DNA of 64,000 bases, from assembly GCF_020520425.1 (NCBI RefSeq), contig NC_079491.1:45808027-45872026 (forward strand), in the 5' to 3' direction. Numbering within the stretch: position 1 is the stretch's first letter; each line of letters begins with the position of its first letter. A program made the translations under genes and the position numbers. Source of the DNA: Spinacia oleracea. Taxonomy: Eukaryota; Streptophyta; Magnoliopsida; Caryophyllales; Amaranthaceae. Below, piece after piece: positions 45,641 through 58,782 of the stretch. The notes below the pieces were generated by a model. It ran no database searches, had not been told where the DNA came from, and was given only the letters and a program-made list of their open reading frames with translations.

Positions 45641-47816
45641 ATTTTAAATGTGTTGATTCGAAGGCTCGTTACAAAGCCTGTGTTGATAGTGACTTTTGTT
45701 TATTCTTTGCTTTGGACTCTACGCTTCATCAGGTTGGCATTTGGCTTTGTGGTGAGTGTTTTTGTACTCATGCTTACAGTAAGAGTTGTAAGCATGCCGA
45801 TAGTGTTGTGGTTTTTGCCCCTAATTTTGATGAAATTGCAATCCATGGTATCCCCGAGCCTTCTATGTCGGGTTTGGTGGTTGTTGATGGTGCGATCGAT
45901 ATTTCTATTTGTACTCTTGATAGGGGTCGTAGCCTTGGCATTGGAGAGTTGGGGGTGTCTTCTTCTTCTTTTCCAGCCAATACTGATTTGTTGCATAAAG
46001 TTTTGGCGGGCCAGTGTCGTACCGTTAAAAGTATTCCCAAAGCTAACCGACTTGGCTTTTCTCGGTGCCTTAAAGCTGCTCTTGACAAAGTCGTTGCTTC
46101 CCCGCGAGACCTTGCCTCATGGATCCTTTTTCTCCTTCTCCCTTATGCACCCTTAGGGTTTTTCGGTCACGCGCCAATAACAAATCAGGGAGGAAGGGTT
46201 GTTGTCAGGTTGAAGGTATTTCACGGGCTCTTCGGGTCTGGAGAGAGCCAGGTGGTCCTGAGACTTTGGTTAAAGAGCTTCTCAAAGAAGGTGTTCGTCG
46301 GTCGGCTACTTTGAAGGTTGAGGGTGAGTTTGCGAGGAAGAAAGCTAGTTTTGAAACGATGAACATGAAGCAATATATGAGGAAAGTCAGTGATGGGCGT
46401 TTCACTGATGCTGTTATGGTCTTGACTTCATCGGGGGTTGCACCCAAGAATGAAGAGACTTTAGGGGAGTTGGAGAAGAAGCACCCCAGTGCGTCGTGTC
46501 CAATTTTTCCTACCTTTTGTGCTGATGTTGAGGCGGTTTCGGCTACTAAGTAATGTTTTAAGCAGGATTCGTAGTTTTCCTAAGGGAACATCTTGTGGTC
46601 GTGATGGTTTTCGGGCTCAACACCTTGTTGATACGCTTGGTAAGGCCGCTGTTGCAGTGGTTGATGATTTAGCCACCTCTATTACCGCGATGGTTAATCT
46701 GTTACTTGCCGGTCTTTGTCCTGCTAATTTGGGTGAGTTTATTGCTAGTGCCCCACTTACGCCCTTGCTCAAGCCCGGGGGTGGGATTCGACCCATTGTT
46801 GTGGGGACGGTATGGAGGAGACTTGCCACCAAGGTTGCTGCTGTCATGGTCAGGAAGGACGTTGGAAAGTATCTTGATGTTTTTCAGTTTGGGGTTGGTG
46901 TGCCCAACGGGAGTGAGGCTATCCTCTATGCCGTCAACAGATTGGTTGAGGCTAAAGGAGGTGTGCAAAACATGTATATGCTTCTAGTTGATTTTAGCAA
47001 TGCCTTTAATATTGTAGACCGAAGCACTATGCTTAGAGAGGTTCGACGTCGATGCCCTTCGCTCTCTCCTTGGGTTGAATTCTGTTATGCGCGGCCCGCA
47101 CGAATTTACTATGACGACTCTATCTTGCTCTCTTCCCAGGGAGTTCAACAGGGTGATCCTTTGGGGCCTTTGTTGTTTGCGCTTACCTTGCATCCACTTA
47201 TCCATATCATCAACGAGAAATGCAACCTGGATTTGATGGCTTGGTACCTAGATGATGGTACCATTATTGGAAACACTTGGTTTCGTCTGCTTTGCATGTG
47301 ATCACTACAGAGGGTCCGACGATGGGGCTGCACCTCAATGTTGAGAAAACCGAAATCTTTTGGCCTACTCCAGATCCGAGGAGCTACGATCCCACACTTT
47401 TCTCTTCGAATTATGTCCGCCCATTGGACGGGGTCAAACTTCTTGGCGGTCAAGTCAGCTTCAATGCTGATTTTTGCAGTCGCTTGATAGAGGATAGGGT
47501 GTCAAAAGCTGTGGTTTTTATGGAGGCAGTTGCTGGCCTTAATGATCCTCAATCGGGGCTCCTCCTTCTACAAAGTTGTGTGGGTGTCAGCCGTTTGTAC
47601 TTCTCTTTACGGACTTGTCCCCTACATATTATCGGGTAAGCTCCTCTTACGTTTGACCATGCCTTAAGGAAGGTTCTCCAGGAGATTATTGTGGATGGAG
47701 CTTGTGGCTTTGGTGATTGGCAGTGGCGCTGTGCCATTCTGCCTTTTCGGTTTGGTGGATTTGGGGTCTATATCGCGCAAGATGCTTCCGAGTACGCGTT
47801 TGTTGCCTCGCGTCTG
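45641..47816 (+). pseudogene. Non-LTR retrotransposon fragment 2: N-terminal zinc region and reverse transcriptase
   Basis: Order: a Cys/His-rich N-terminus (GIWLCGECFCTHAYSKSCKH, frame 45712-46314); a linker frame 46119-46553; the RT frame 46489-47301 with FPKGTSCGRDGFRAQHLVD, LTPLLKPGGGIRPIVVGTVW, LLVDFSNAFNIVDR, GVQQGDPLGPLLFALTLHPL and WYLDDGTIIG; then 47277-47639 with GLHLNVEKTEIFWP and GVSRLYFSLRTCP. DFSNAF and YLDD are the catalytic aspartate motifs. Four frames are needed, so it is broken by at least three frameshifts. Translation is lost near 47816 where another LTR begins. Together with fragment 1 it covers the whole family protein. No APE-type endonuclease is visible at the N-terminus. 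Confidence 0.8.
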
Positions 47817-47973
47817 TGTTGGAAATAAAGCTTGAGAAAGAAGTCCGACCGATGGTCATCGGGCGGTGGCGCCCGATCGGGCGCGCGTATAATGTGAAAA
47901 TGGGCGAGTAATTCGCCCGATCGGGCGGTTGTTGCACGTCGGGCGGTGGGCGCCTGATCGGGCGGACCATCCG
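47817..47973 (+). repeat. LTR-D start (copia-like), interrupted
   Basis: TGTTGGAAATAAAGC, a common copia LTR start, enters the RT fragment. About 157 bp later LTR-A interrupts it. It contains the 14-bp palindrome CGCCCGATCGGGCG at 47870-47883 and 47914-47927 and a near copy around 47951. The rest of the element lies outside the window. Confidence 0.5.
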
Positions 47974-49435
47974 TGTAACACCCCGACAATTCTCCTTTTT
48001 CTAAAATAACCCTTTTTATAAATATAACTATAGAGAATTATCAAAGTATTATCGCCCGTGTGAAAATGTAACGGCTTATTCAGAAATTTGCAGCGGAAAA
48101 CATAAAACTAACTTTAGGTTTATAAATAATCAATTACAGAATTAATCCCAAAAACCAATCAACGAAAATAAGGAAATGTAAATAGTACGACAAGTTTAAA
48201 GTCAAATTTAACAAACCCAAGTCACTTAGCAAAACAAAATAAATACAAGCTCTCTAATCCCGATCCGAATGATGCATCATCTTCAAACCTGTAGATGAGC
48301 AACGCTTATTGATCTTTAGAGACTGCTCACCAAAATGGATCATCACAGGATCAATACGGCATAGCCATGATCAACACACACAAACATCGCACGTAATCAG
48401 CAAAGTTGAGTACTACATACTAAAACAATAATAATCCTAACATGATTCTATTAAACGAACAACCCTAACATGATACTAATAAAACATAAGTAAGGATCGA
48501 TAACCAAAACATATTAACTTGAAACTATATTTGACTGAACTAGACCTTTGTATCATTAACATTATTTTAATTGAAATAGTCAATGGACTGAGTTGTCTAC
48601 TAGAAGCCTTCACTAAAGAAGACGAGGTATGGGCGTGACTCCGTAACTCCAATGACCTGCGATATCGAGGAACTTTTGAATAAAATAGAACCGGTGATCA
48701 ATCCGGCCCCAGAAAAAGCCATAGGCGACCCATGACCCCAACTCCTAATTGTCCGTCACTTCAGAAGTGCACAGTCTAAAGCTATTGCTACTCAGTTTTA
48801 ATTTACATGATTTACAAATTGACACCCTATTATGACTCAACAATCACATAAGGCATACAATCCACATTTATTCACAACTGTTTTTATCTTGGAATTAAGT
48901 AAGTGATCACAAAGGTATCAAACAAGACTCATTCCAATTAAATCCAACCTTTCCTTTAATACTGATCAACCCCTCTATATGGGTATAAGGTTTCAACTTA
49001 CTAAACAAGGTCCACGGCCCTCATAAAGTAGTGAAAAACTAAAAGGGAACAATGAACAATCGATCTGAATCAATATATATAAAATAATCTAGTGTTCCCA
49101 ATCCAACATGTTTGCATCAATCATCTACTAACATGTTATAATCCTTGTAACGAAATACATATGTTCAACATGTCCATCCAACAATATTAAACATGAAATT
49201 CCGACATAATCAGGTTCATCAATAAATTTCAACTTGGTTTCAACAGATAACGCACATTCTAAGCACATAGGTATGTAAGTACCTTGTGGAAACAAACTGA
49301 TAGGCCACTTTAACACTTTCAAAAGTCGCCTAAAGAGAATTCTCCGCCTAAAACAATCAACAAATATTCCCAATCAATTTCTAATCATTCGCAACCATAA
49401 TAAAGCATTCTAAATACATCCTAAATGAAGGAAAT
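47974..49435 (-). repeat. LTR-A, minus strand, 3' part (cut by copia insertion)
   Basis: TGTAACACCCCGACAATTCT is the reverse complement of the LTR-A end. The sequence follows LTR-A backwards to the position equivalent to about 14030 of the 5' LTR, then stops at TGAAGG of LTR-B. It is more divergent than the other LTR-A copies, so it is older. Confidence 0.85.
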
Positions 49436-51187
49436 AATACCCTTGGTGCAAGTATTCATTTAATGTTAAGTCTAATAAATGCGGTTCAGTGTTAATCATA
49501 CAAGTTAATAATTCAGTGAGATCAAGTGAACTGTATGCCTAGCTAGAGGCCGCTTCAGTTCAAGTGGAATTAATGATATTAATCCACAGCTTACTCTTGA
49601 CTGAACCCGTAGGGTCATACAAATAGTACTTAAACGGATCAAGTATTTAATGGTATTAAATACTCCATCTATGGATATTCGGAATCGACGGATCTTGGTT
49701 CCAGTGGGAGCTGAGATCGTCAAAGGCAAATTATGAATACTCCGGAAACGATGATATTGCCGGAAACGGAAATATGGATCGTATCGGAAATATAAATATT
49801 ATCCAAGTCGCAGATGTTGCCGGAAACAGAAACATGGTACGTATCGGAAAATATTATCGGAAAAGGAAATATTGCCGGAATCGGAAATATTGCCGGAAAC
49901 GGAAATATTGTCAGAATCGGAAAATAATTCCGGAAACGGAAATATTAAATATTTGTTCGAAACGGAAATTAATTCCGGAATCGGAAATGTTAAATATTGT
50001 TCGTATCGGAAATGAATTCCGGAATCGGAAAATTAATCGGAAGCGCGTCGTACGAATAAGCATCGGACGAGCTTGTTAGACGAAGGCCCAGCGCGAATCC
50101 AGGCCCACGTCCAGCAAGCCCAACGCGCGTCACAGCAGCCCAAGGCAACGCCAGGCCCAGCGCAAGGCCATGCCCAACGCACCAAGGCTGCGAGCACATG
50201 GCAGCGAGCTCGTATGGGCTGCGAGGCCTGCTGCGGGCTTTGCGTGCGCGCGGGCATGGCCTGCTCGCATGTGGGCCATGCTCGTGTGCGTGTTAGAGTT
50301 TGTGCATAATTCGAATGCTTAAGTGATTAGGATTAGATTAATTTTCTGATTTACTAGTTTTAATGGAACTCTAATTCTAAAAGAATTAGGATTCTTAAAG
50401 TCCTAGTAGAATTCCAATACCATATTCCTTCCCTATAAATAGGTGATCATAGTTCACAATTTATAACGAGTAATTCAAATATTCATTCAAGTTTTAGGCT
50501 TAAAACTCAGATTTTTATTTGTCATAAAATCCGAAAAAATACATAGTAACTTAGTGCAATTCTAGTTAATTAAATCTAACGTGGATCCGAGCGTGCTGTG
50601 CACTATCTACGGAGGGACGACATTTGGAGTCCTAGACTTGTTCTTGTTCGGTTCGGGCACAGCTAGGGAGGGCACGCTACAAATAGACCTGGTTATCGGG
50701 CGGGTCGGGTCAGGGTCGGTGCGGGTCAAAAGAGGGTTGGGTATTGAAAGGGTCGTTTTTAGCGGGTCGATAATGGGCGGGTCAAAAGCGGGTCGCGGGT
50801 CAATAGCGGGTCATTAGTGGGCGGGTCAATAAAGCAATGAAAAATGAAAAAAAAGAGCCATGTGCAAGTACAAGTGAGTACGAAGCTATACACGTAATTT
50901 TTTGTATCATTACTATTTTAATTTTCAAAATAATTGTAGTATAAGTTTGACCCTATAACGACCCTGTCCAATAAAGGCCCTGTCCAATAAGAGCCCTGGC
51001 CAATAAAAGCCCTATTAACTTGACCCTAACCCTATATCCATTGGACTACCCTGTCCAATAACCAGGTCTAGCTACAAAGAGTATGCCTCATAAATTATGC
51101 TAATTGTTATGTGGCAATTAATTTGGATTCCTGGCTTTATGGTTTTTCCGCATGATTTATATTCAGTTATATGTATCATAACCTAAC
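49436..51187 (+). repeat. 5' LTR of the second copia element (LTR-B)
   Basis: TGAAGGAAATAATACCC...CCTAACA. About 1,357 bp once the MITE and its duplication are removed. TATA box at 50434-50441. It is clearly diverged from the pair at 1948/10888, with several CGGAAATATT units missing. Confidence 0.88.
50684..51070. mobile_element. hAT-type MITE
   Basis: TAGACCTGGTTATCGG at the left and its inverted match CCAATAACCAGGTCTA at the right (15 of 16 bases). The 8-bp duplication GCTACAAA lies at 50676-50683 and 51071-51078. Length 387 bp. The interior has GCGGGTCGGGTC-type repeats and no transposase. Confidence 0.92.
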
Positions 51188-53169
51188 AGTAGTATCACGA
51201 GCCTCTAATTAATTCCATAAAATTGCTTAACATGGTTAAATTTTATAAATTTGCAAGGAATTAAAAGGGGTGATTAATTTCGTAATTGTAATTAATTGCA
51301 AATTTGCGATTATTTAATTATATGTTCGCAGTGTTTCGGCAGCTTCTTCGTTTCTCAACGAAATCGAGTGATTTTTGTGTCAATTCTGTATGTACAAGGC
51401 ATTCTAAAATTCTGACAAAAATACTATTTTTCGGCCTAATCCAGAATTCCCAATTTCGAAGCCTAACTATGACTTTTCGGAGGTTTTAGTTTTCCGAACG
51501 CTAAATTTGAAATTTTTAAGATGTTAAATTAAATATTTGCGCTTCTTGTTGTTAAATCTTGAATTTTTGATTGACCTACTGTATATGTTTAACAGATTTA
51601 AGTGCCTAAGCTTGTTAATTATACAACCTAATTTGTAACTGTAATTAATTTGTTGAAATTCGAATAATTTAGAATTTGATTTGATTTTCATAATTAATTG
51701 ACAATTTAATTAGGTATACATGATTAAAAACCACCATAAAAATTGTTAATTTTGATAAATTTTAAATTTTTATGACCTAGATTTGAGTCCATGATAATCG
51801 GAAATTAATTGATAAATAAATTTTCGATTTTTCGCCCTAAATTTATGAAATTAATATTATTTATTAATTTGTCTATAAATTTGAATTAAAAAGTTTTAAT
51901 TTTTATATAATTCGCTCATGAATGTTGCACGCACAAAGCAAAGGAAGCTACGTGTTACCCTTAAGGTGTGTTGTATAGTGCGGGCATGCGACGACGAGTA
52001 AGGGAGCTCGTCGCCCATGCGGTACGAATGCAGCGAGCAACAAGCAATGGCGCGCGCGCAAGGCAGTGATGCCTGGGCATGTGTGCTGCGCGATGGGCGA
52101 TGGGCGATGGGGGCAAGGCACAAGCCGAGCGAGCAGACGCGTGTGGGCAGCGATGGATACTGCGCCACAGCGCGCGCTGCCTCACCGAGTGAGGCGGGCT
52201 GCGCGCATGCTTGGCCTGGGCTGGCTGCGATGCGTGTGGCCTGCTCGTGCATTGTTGTGCGATCAGTCGTTGGGGCGCTGCTGCCTCGTGACTCGATGGG
52301 GCTTGGGCGCAAGCCCAAGTGCCTCGTCTTGTTACGATTGATGCGTTTTGAATTTAATTTTAAATTTTCAGTTCGGAAACGATTTTAATTAACTTTAAAA
52401 TTCCTAATTTAAATTGTTTTCTCGGAATTTAATTTTGAATAATATAATTATTATAAATTCTAATTTATACTAATTATTTTACTAAAATTAAAACCTTGAA
52501 TAAATTTAAATTTATTTATTTAATTCAACTGAAAATACATTAAAGGATTCAATTAATAATTTATTTGAGCTTTAAATTTTAATTAAATTTGTATGTTTCC
52601 GGTTAGACTAGGAAATACAATTTTATGTTTAAAATTAGTAAAGCATGTAAATTTATTGGTTTAAGTGGGAGCGTTTTAGTCATAAATTCTTGATTAGGTC
52701 TACATTCCTTTAAGGTTAAAACGACTTGATTAGAATTAATAAGGATTGAATAATTGGTAGATTATTGGAACCCTTGATTAATTACTGCAAATATTTATGT
52801 AATGCATAATATGTTCTACTAACCAGCTATGTGGGCCATTCATTGATAAATGAATGGGTGAATGGTATATATTGTATATGTACTGTTTTGCAGGTTGCAG
52901 AAAAGTGACTAGTATGGCCCAAATAGGATAGAAAATATGGCCTGCGTACTATTAATTTGAATGTAATATTGGTCTAATGCACCAAAGTTTTTAATTTAAA
53001 TATGGTCTGCGTACCATCAAATAGTTGTAATTAGTTTAAATTATAGCTTATCCTATTTGAAGAAAATGACGCCTCCCATGGTGAAATTCAAGACGGAGTT
53101 TCCAATCCATTTTCAAGACGGACTTTGAAGTTGAATCTTCAAGATGAATTCGGGCCATACTAGATCACA
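51188..53169 (+). other. Leader of the second copia element
   Basis: Non-coding. Collinear with 3318-5472, including TTCGGCAG...AATCGAGTGATTTTTGTGTC. A GC-rich block lies at about 51960-52340, whose body does not match the block at 4080-4690. Open frames there are low-complexity artefacts. Confidence 0.7.
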
Positions 53170-53174
53170 TTTAT
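53170..53174 (+). repeat. Target-site duplication TTTAT (left)
   Basis: Repeated at 55940-55944. A single TTTAT is present at the uninterrupted site 5473-5477. Confidence 0.9.
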
Positions 53175-55939
53175 TGTAATCCCCCATAATTTTATATATT
53201 TTGTTTATATATTTTAACGTATATTAATATATTTAAATATAATTTACGGATTTCAGAAATGAATATGTAATTAAAATATAATTATTTTATTTCATTTTGA
53301 ATACTTTTAATGATTTACGAAATCAAAATGTATATTTGAATTTTACGTTAAAACGATTTCGAATTACGAAACCACGTTCTATTGAAATTAGAAAGCAATA
53401 CTAAACATTGTGGATTCATCAACCTAAATCCTACTCCTAGCCCAATTGGGCAAAGCCCAAACCAATAAACCCAACTAAATACTCCCTCCTCTTCTCTACT
53501 CTTACGTGAAACCAAAAGAAGAAAAAAAAATAAAAGAAAAGAGAAACCCTCCTTCAATTCACGCACAACTCAGCCATCTCTCCTTCCTCCCCTCCACGCC
53601 GTCGCCCACTGCCGGACCACCACCTGCACCGACGACCACCGTCGACCCTCGTGGTAACTCCTTCTTCCTCTCCCTTCTTTCGGTTGTCTTGCCCTGCTCC
53701 TCCTCGTCGTTTTTCCCCTCCTTAACGGTGTTATTGGTTTCACAACACCACCTTTGCGCCTAGCCGCGCCGCTGAGCCACCGCCTTCGCCGCCGGTATGC
53801 TTCTTCCTCCCCCTTCTCTCTTTTGTCCCTTCCTCTCTTTTGGTCGTGCTTGCTCCCCTCACTCGGTTTTCTGTTTCGCCCAGCCTCCGCGAGTCTCTTC
53901 GCCACCCGCACAACACCACCTTCGTCAGCTCAATCGACCGTCGCTGCCGCGCCGCAAAGTCTACCGCCGGCCAGCCTCCTCCTCATTCTCTCCTTGTGGT
54001 TATTTCTTAAACCCTAAGTTATTTAAATGTTTTAGTTATATTATTAATTTAATTTATGTTTTGATTGAATTAAATTTATGATTTTTGTGATTTATTTATG
54101 AATTTCAGATTTTAATATTGCATAATTGAATTACTAATTTTCAGATTATATATTTTGATTAAAAATAGGGTTTTTAATTATTAAAGCATGGATTTTTAAT
54201 GTTTTTATAGTTTTAAACCATGGTAGGACGATTACAAGTTATTAAAGTTATTGTTTTTTTATAATTTCAAACATGTTAATTATGTTTTGGAGTAGTTTGA
54301 AATTAGTTAAATTGCTGGAAATTTAAAGTATGATGCTTTGAAGAGTTTTCAACGAATTTCAATAATTAATATAATAATTATGATGCTAGGAGATCAAATA
54401 TTCAAGTTTCGATATTGGAAAATGTTCTAATTATGTTTAGGAAGGGTTTGAAGCTCCCTAATGTTGCTGAAAATTCAATATGAATTGATATGAGTCTATA
54501 TTGGTTGTTGTTAGGTGGAGAATTCTCTGTAGGCGACTTTTGAATTATTAAAGTGGTCTTGCAGTTTGTTTACACAAGGTACGTACATACCTGTGTGCTT
54601 GGAATGCGTGCTATTTGTTGAAACCATGTTGAAATTGTTGATGAACTTGGTTATGTTGAGATTGTTGATGAACTTGGTTATGTTGATATTATTGATGAAC
54701 TTGGTCAGGTTGAAATTGCATGTTTAATACTGTTGGATGGACATATTGAACCTAGATTGCATTATGAGAATTATAACATGTTAGTATGGATGATTGATAC
54801 AAACATGTTGGTTGGGAACACTAGATTATTCTATATATGTTGGTTTAGATCGATCGATCGTTGTTCCTTTTTAGCTTTTCACTACTTTATGAGGGCGGTG
54901 GACCTTGTTTAGTAAGTTGAAACTTTATACCCATATACAGGGTTGATCATGGTTAAAGGAAAGGTTGGGTAAATTGGAATGAGTCTTGATTGATGCCTTT
55001 ATGATCACTTACATAATTCCAAGATAAAAACAGTTGTGAACAAATGTGGATTGTATGCCTTATGTGATTGTTGAGTCATAACAGAGTCTCAATTTGTAAA
55101 TCATGTAAAGTGAAACTGAGTAGCAATAGCTTTAGACTGTGCACGTCTAAAGTGACGGACAAACAGGAGTTGGGGTTCATGGTGGTAGCCCATGGCCTTT
55201 TCTGGGACCGGATTGATCACCGTGTCCTATTTTTATTTAAACGTTCCTCGATATCGCAGGTCACTGAGGTTACGGAGTCGCGCCCGTACCTCGTCTTCCT
55301 TAGTGAAGACTTCTGGATGGTCAACTCGGTCCATTGTCTATTTCAACTAAAATAATATTATGGTTATTAAGCCTAGCTTAGTCTAGTCAAGTATAATCGT
55401 CAATTTATTATGTTTTGTCTGTCCTTACTTATACTTATTAGTATCATGTTAGGGTTGTTGGTTTGATAGTATCATGCTAGGATTGTTGTTGTTTTAGTAT
55501 GTAGTACTCAGCTTTGCTGATTACGTGCTTTGTTTGTGTGTGTTGATCATGGCTATGCCTTATTGATCCTGTGATGACCCATCTTTGGTGAGCAGTCTCT
55601 AAGGATCAATAAGCGTTGCCCATCTACAGGTTTGAAGATGATGCATCATTGGGATCGGGATTAGAGAGCTTGTAGTTCTATTCGTTTAATTAAGTGATTT
55701 AATTTGTTAACTTGGATTTGAAATTTGTCGTACTATTCGTATTTCCTTAATTCAGTTAATTGGTTTGGACCTAATATGTAATAGATTATTTATGAACCTA
55801 AAAGTTAGTTTTATGTTTTCCGCTGCAAAATTCTGAATAAGCCGTAACGTTTTCACACGGGCGATAATACTTTGATAATTCCCTACAGTTATATTTAAAA
55901 AGAGGTTATTTTAGAAATGGGAATTGTCGGGGTGTTACA
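53175..55939 (+). mobile_element. LTR-A solo LTR no. 1
   Basis: TGTAATCCCCCATAATTT...GGGGTGTTACA, 2,765 bp, flanked by TTTAT on both sides with no internal region: the product of LTR-LTR recombination. The 5' half is clearly diverged from the 12749 LTR while the 3' block (about 55100-55660) is almost unchanged. Confidence 0.93.
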
Positions 55940-55944
55940 TTTAT

Positions 55945-56010
55945 ATCTTATGCATGTTTTAAGTTATTTATTTCTTTAAATATGTCTTAATTATGCATGA
56001 GATTGTGGCT
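55945..56010 (+). other. Copia leader fragment between two solo LTRs
   Basis: ATCTTATGCATGTTTTAAGT onwards matches 5478-5542. With the two duplications it is all that separates the solo LTRs. Confidence 0.85.
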
Positions 56011-56015
56011 TGATT

Positions 56016-58782
56016 TGTAATCTCCCGTAAATTTATAGATTTTATTAATATATTTTAACGTATAGTTATTTATATTTTAATAGAATTACGAATTTTAATA
56101 ATAAATATATAACTAACGTATATTTATTTTAGTTAATTACATTTTAAATTTTTTTAACGATTTATGAAATCAAAATAATTTTAGAACTTTACATTGAAAA
56201 GAATTCGTTTTACGAAAACACGTTCGATTGAATTTAGAAAACAATCCTAACCGTTTTGGATTCAAACAAACTCAATTCTATTCCTAGCCCAAGTTGACAA
56301 AGCCCAAAACAAGTAAGCCCAAAATTTCTCCTCCCTTCCCTTCCAACTTCACGTGAAACTCAAAACCAAATACACAAAACCCTTCTTCTTGCCACTCACG
56401 TAAACCAGCTAAAACCCGCAAAAACTTTGCTCCTATCTTTGCAGCCGTCGCCGACAACCACTGCCGAACCGTCGTCCCTGCGCCACCGCTGCCCAACCGC
56501 CGGTAACTCCCTCTCCTTCCTCCTCTTCTCTTTCGTTTTTCCTTTCTCTCTCTTGTTGTTCTTTGTCTTCCCCCTCACTTGTGCTCTGTTTTGCGCACGC
56601 AACCACCGCCACAAATTAATCAATGTTGTTGCGCCGCCCCTTGCCGCGCCGCCAGCCCGTCGGCCGTCGTTGCAGCCCTACCGGCCATTGTTCTTCCCCG
56701 TCGTTTCTTGTTTCTTCATTCTCACAACAGCCACCAAGCACGACCGAAACCACCGCAATCACCACCTCCAGTCGCGTCTCTGTTCCCCGCGACCGCTGCC
56801 TCGTGCCGCGCCGCCTGTGCTCCGCCGGCCAGCCACTCTCTTCTTCTTTTTGGTTAATTCTCAAACCCTTGCTAATTATGTTTTATTAATTATGTTTCAA
56901 TTATATTTTATTAATTTAATTCATGTTTCTTGAATTTAATTATGGTTTTATTATTAAGTTATGAATTTCAGATTATATACTTTGCATCATTAATAATTTA
57001 ATTTTCAGATTTATATAATTGAATTAGAATAAGGGTTTTAAGTATTAAAACATGAATTTTAAAGGTTTTAATAGTTCTGAAATCATGGTAGGATGATTAT
57101 AAATTATTAAAGTTATTGTTTTTATGATTTAAAACATGTTATTTATGTTTTGGAATAGTTTGAAATGAGTTTATAGTGCTGAAAATTAAAGTATGATGAT
57201 TGCGAAGAGTTTTCAACGAATTTCAAACATCGAATTCAATAATTATTATGCTAGGAAATCGAATACTCAAGTTTTGATTTTGGGAAGATTCTAAGTATGT
57301 TTAGTATGTATTTAGAATGCTTTTTTTTTTAATTTTTTTTTTTATAGTTGCGAATGATTAGAAATTGATTGGGAATATTTGTTGGTTGTTTTAGGCGGAG
57401 AATTCTTTTTAGGCGACTTTTGAAAGTGTTAAAGTGGCCTATTAGTTTGTTTACACAAGGTACGTACATACCTGTGTGCTTGGTGATGTGTGTTATTATT
57501 GAAACCATGTTGAATTTGTCGATGAACTTGGTTATGTTGGAATTTACATGTTTAATGTTGTTGGATGAACATGTTGAACATATATTTCTTTATGAGAATT
57601 ATAACATGTTAGTATGGATGATTGATGCAAGCATGTTGGTTGGGAAGACTAGATTATTTATATATATTGGTTTAGATCGATTGATCGTTGTTCCCTTTTA
57701 GCTTTTCACTACTTTATGAGGGCCGATGACCTTGTTTAGTAAGTTGAAACCTTATACCCATATACAGGGGTTGTTCAGTATTAAAGGAAAGGGTGAATTT
57801 CATTGGAATGAGTCTTGATTGATACCTTTGTGATCACTTACTTAATTCCAAGATAAAAGCAGTTATGAATAATTGTTGATTGTATGCCTTATGTGATTGT
57901 TGAGTCACAACAGAGTTTATTTAATCTGTAAATCATGTAAAGTGAAACTGAATAGCAATATCTTTAGACTGTGCACGTCTCTAGTGACAGACAAACAGGA
58001 GTTGGGGTTCATGGTGGTAGCCCATGGCCTTTTCTAGGACCGGATTGATCACCGTGTTCTATTTTTTATTCAAACGTTCCTCGATATCGCAGGTCACTGA
58101 GGTTACGGAGTCGCGCCCGTACCTCGTCTTCCTTAGTGAAGACTTCTGGTTGGACAACTCGGTCCATTGACTATTTCAATTAAAATAATATTAATGTTAT
58201 AAAAGTCTAGTCCAGTCTAGTCTAGTCTAGTTAAGTGTGGTCTCAAATTATTATGGTTTGGTTGTCCTTAATTACGTCATTAGTATCATGTTAGGATTGT
58301 TCGTTTAATAGAATCATGTTAGGATTATTATTGATTTAGTATGTAGTACTCAACTTTGCTGATTACGTGCTTTTTCTTGTGCATGTTGATCATGACTATG
58401 CCTTATTGATCCTGTGATGACCCAATCTTTGGTGAGCAGTCTTTAGGGATCAATAAGCATTGTCCATTGCAGGTTTGAAGATGATGCATCACTGGGGTTC
58501 GGGATTTGGAGAGATTTGGGTAGTCGTTATTTTATCTCATTTGAATTTGGTTTTGTTGAACTTGTTTTAATGGACTTGAATTTGATTTGAACTAATTATG
58601 TCGACTTCGGTTTGTGTTTTGTTAGTTGACTTATTTAAACTATTAAAGTTAGTTTTATGTTTTCCGCTGCAAAATTCTGAATAAGCCGTTACGTTTTCAC
58701 ACGGGCGATAATGCCTTGATAATTCTCTACGTTTTATATTAAAAAGTTATTTTAGGAAAGAGAAAATTATCGGGGTGTTACA
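56016..58782 (+). mobile_element. LTR-A solo LTR no. 2
   Basis: TGTAATCTCCCGTAAATT...GGGGTGTTACA, 2,767 bp, flanked by TGATT at 56011-56015 and 58783-58787. The single TGATT of the empty site is at 5543-5547. Same orientation as no. 1. More diverged than no. 1 in the conserved block. Confidence 0.93.

Noticed and set aside
55068..55355. 95-codon frame shared with 14651-14935 and 22469-22753
   Set aside because: The whole nucleotide block is conserved well beyond the frame, and the corresponding stretch near 57900-58180 carries indels, so constraint is not clearly at protein level.
53175..58782. The two right-hand LTR-A copies as the two ends of one element
   Set aside because: Each has its own perfect 5-bp duplication and only 76 bp of copia leader lies between them. 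They are independent solo LTRs.
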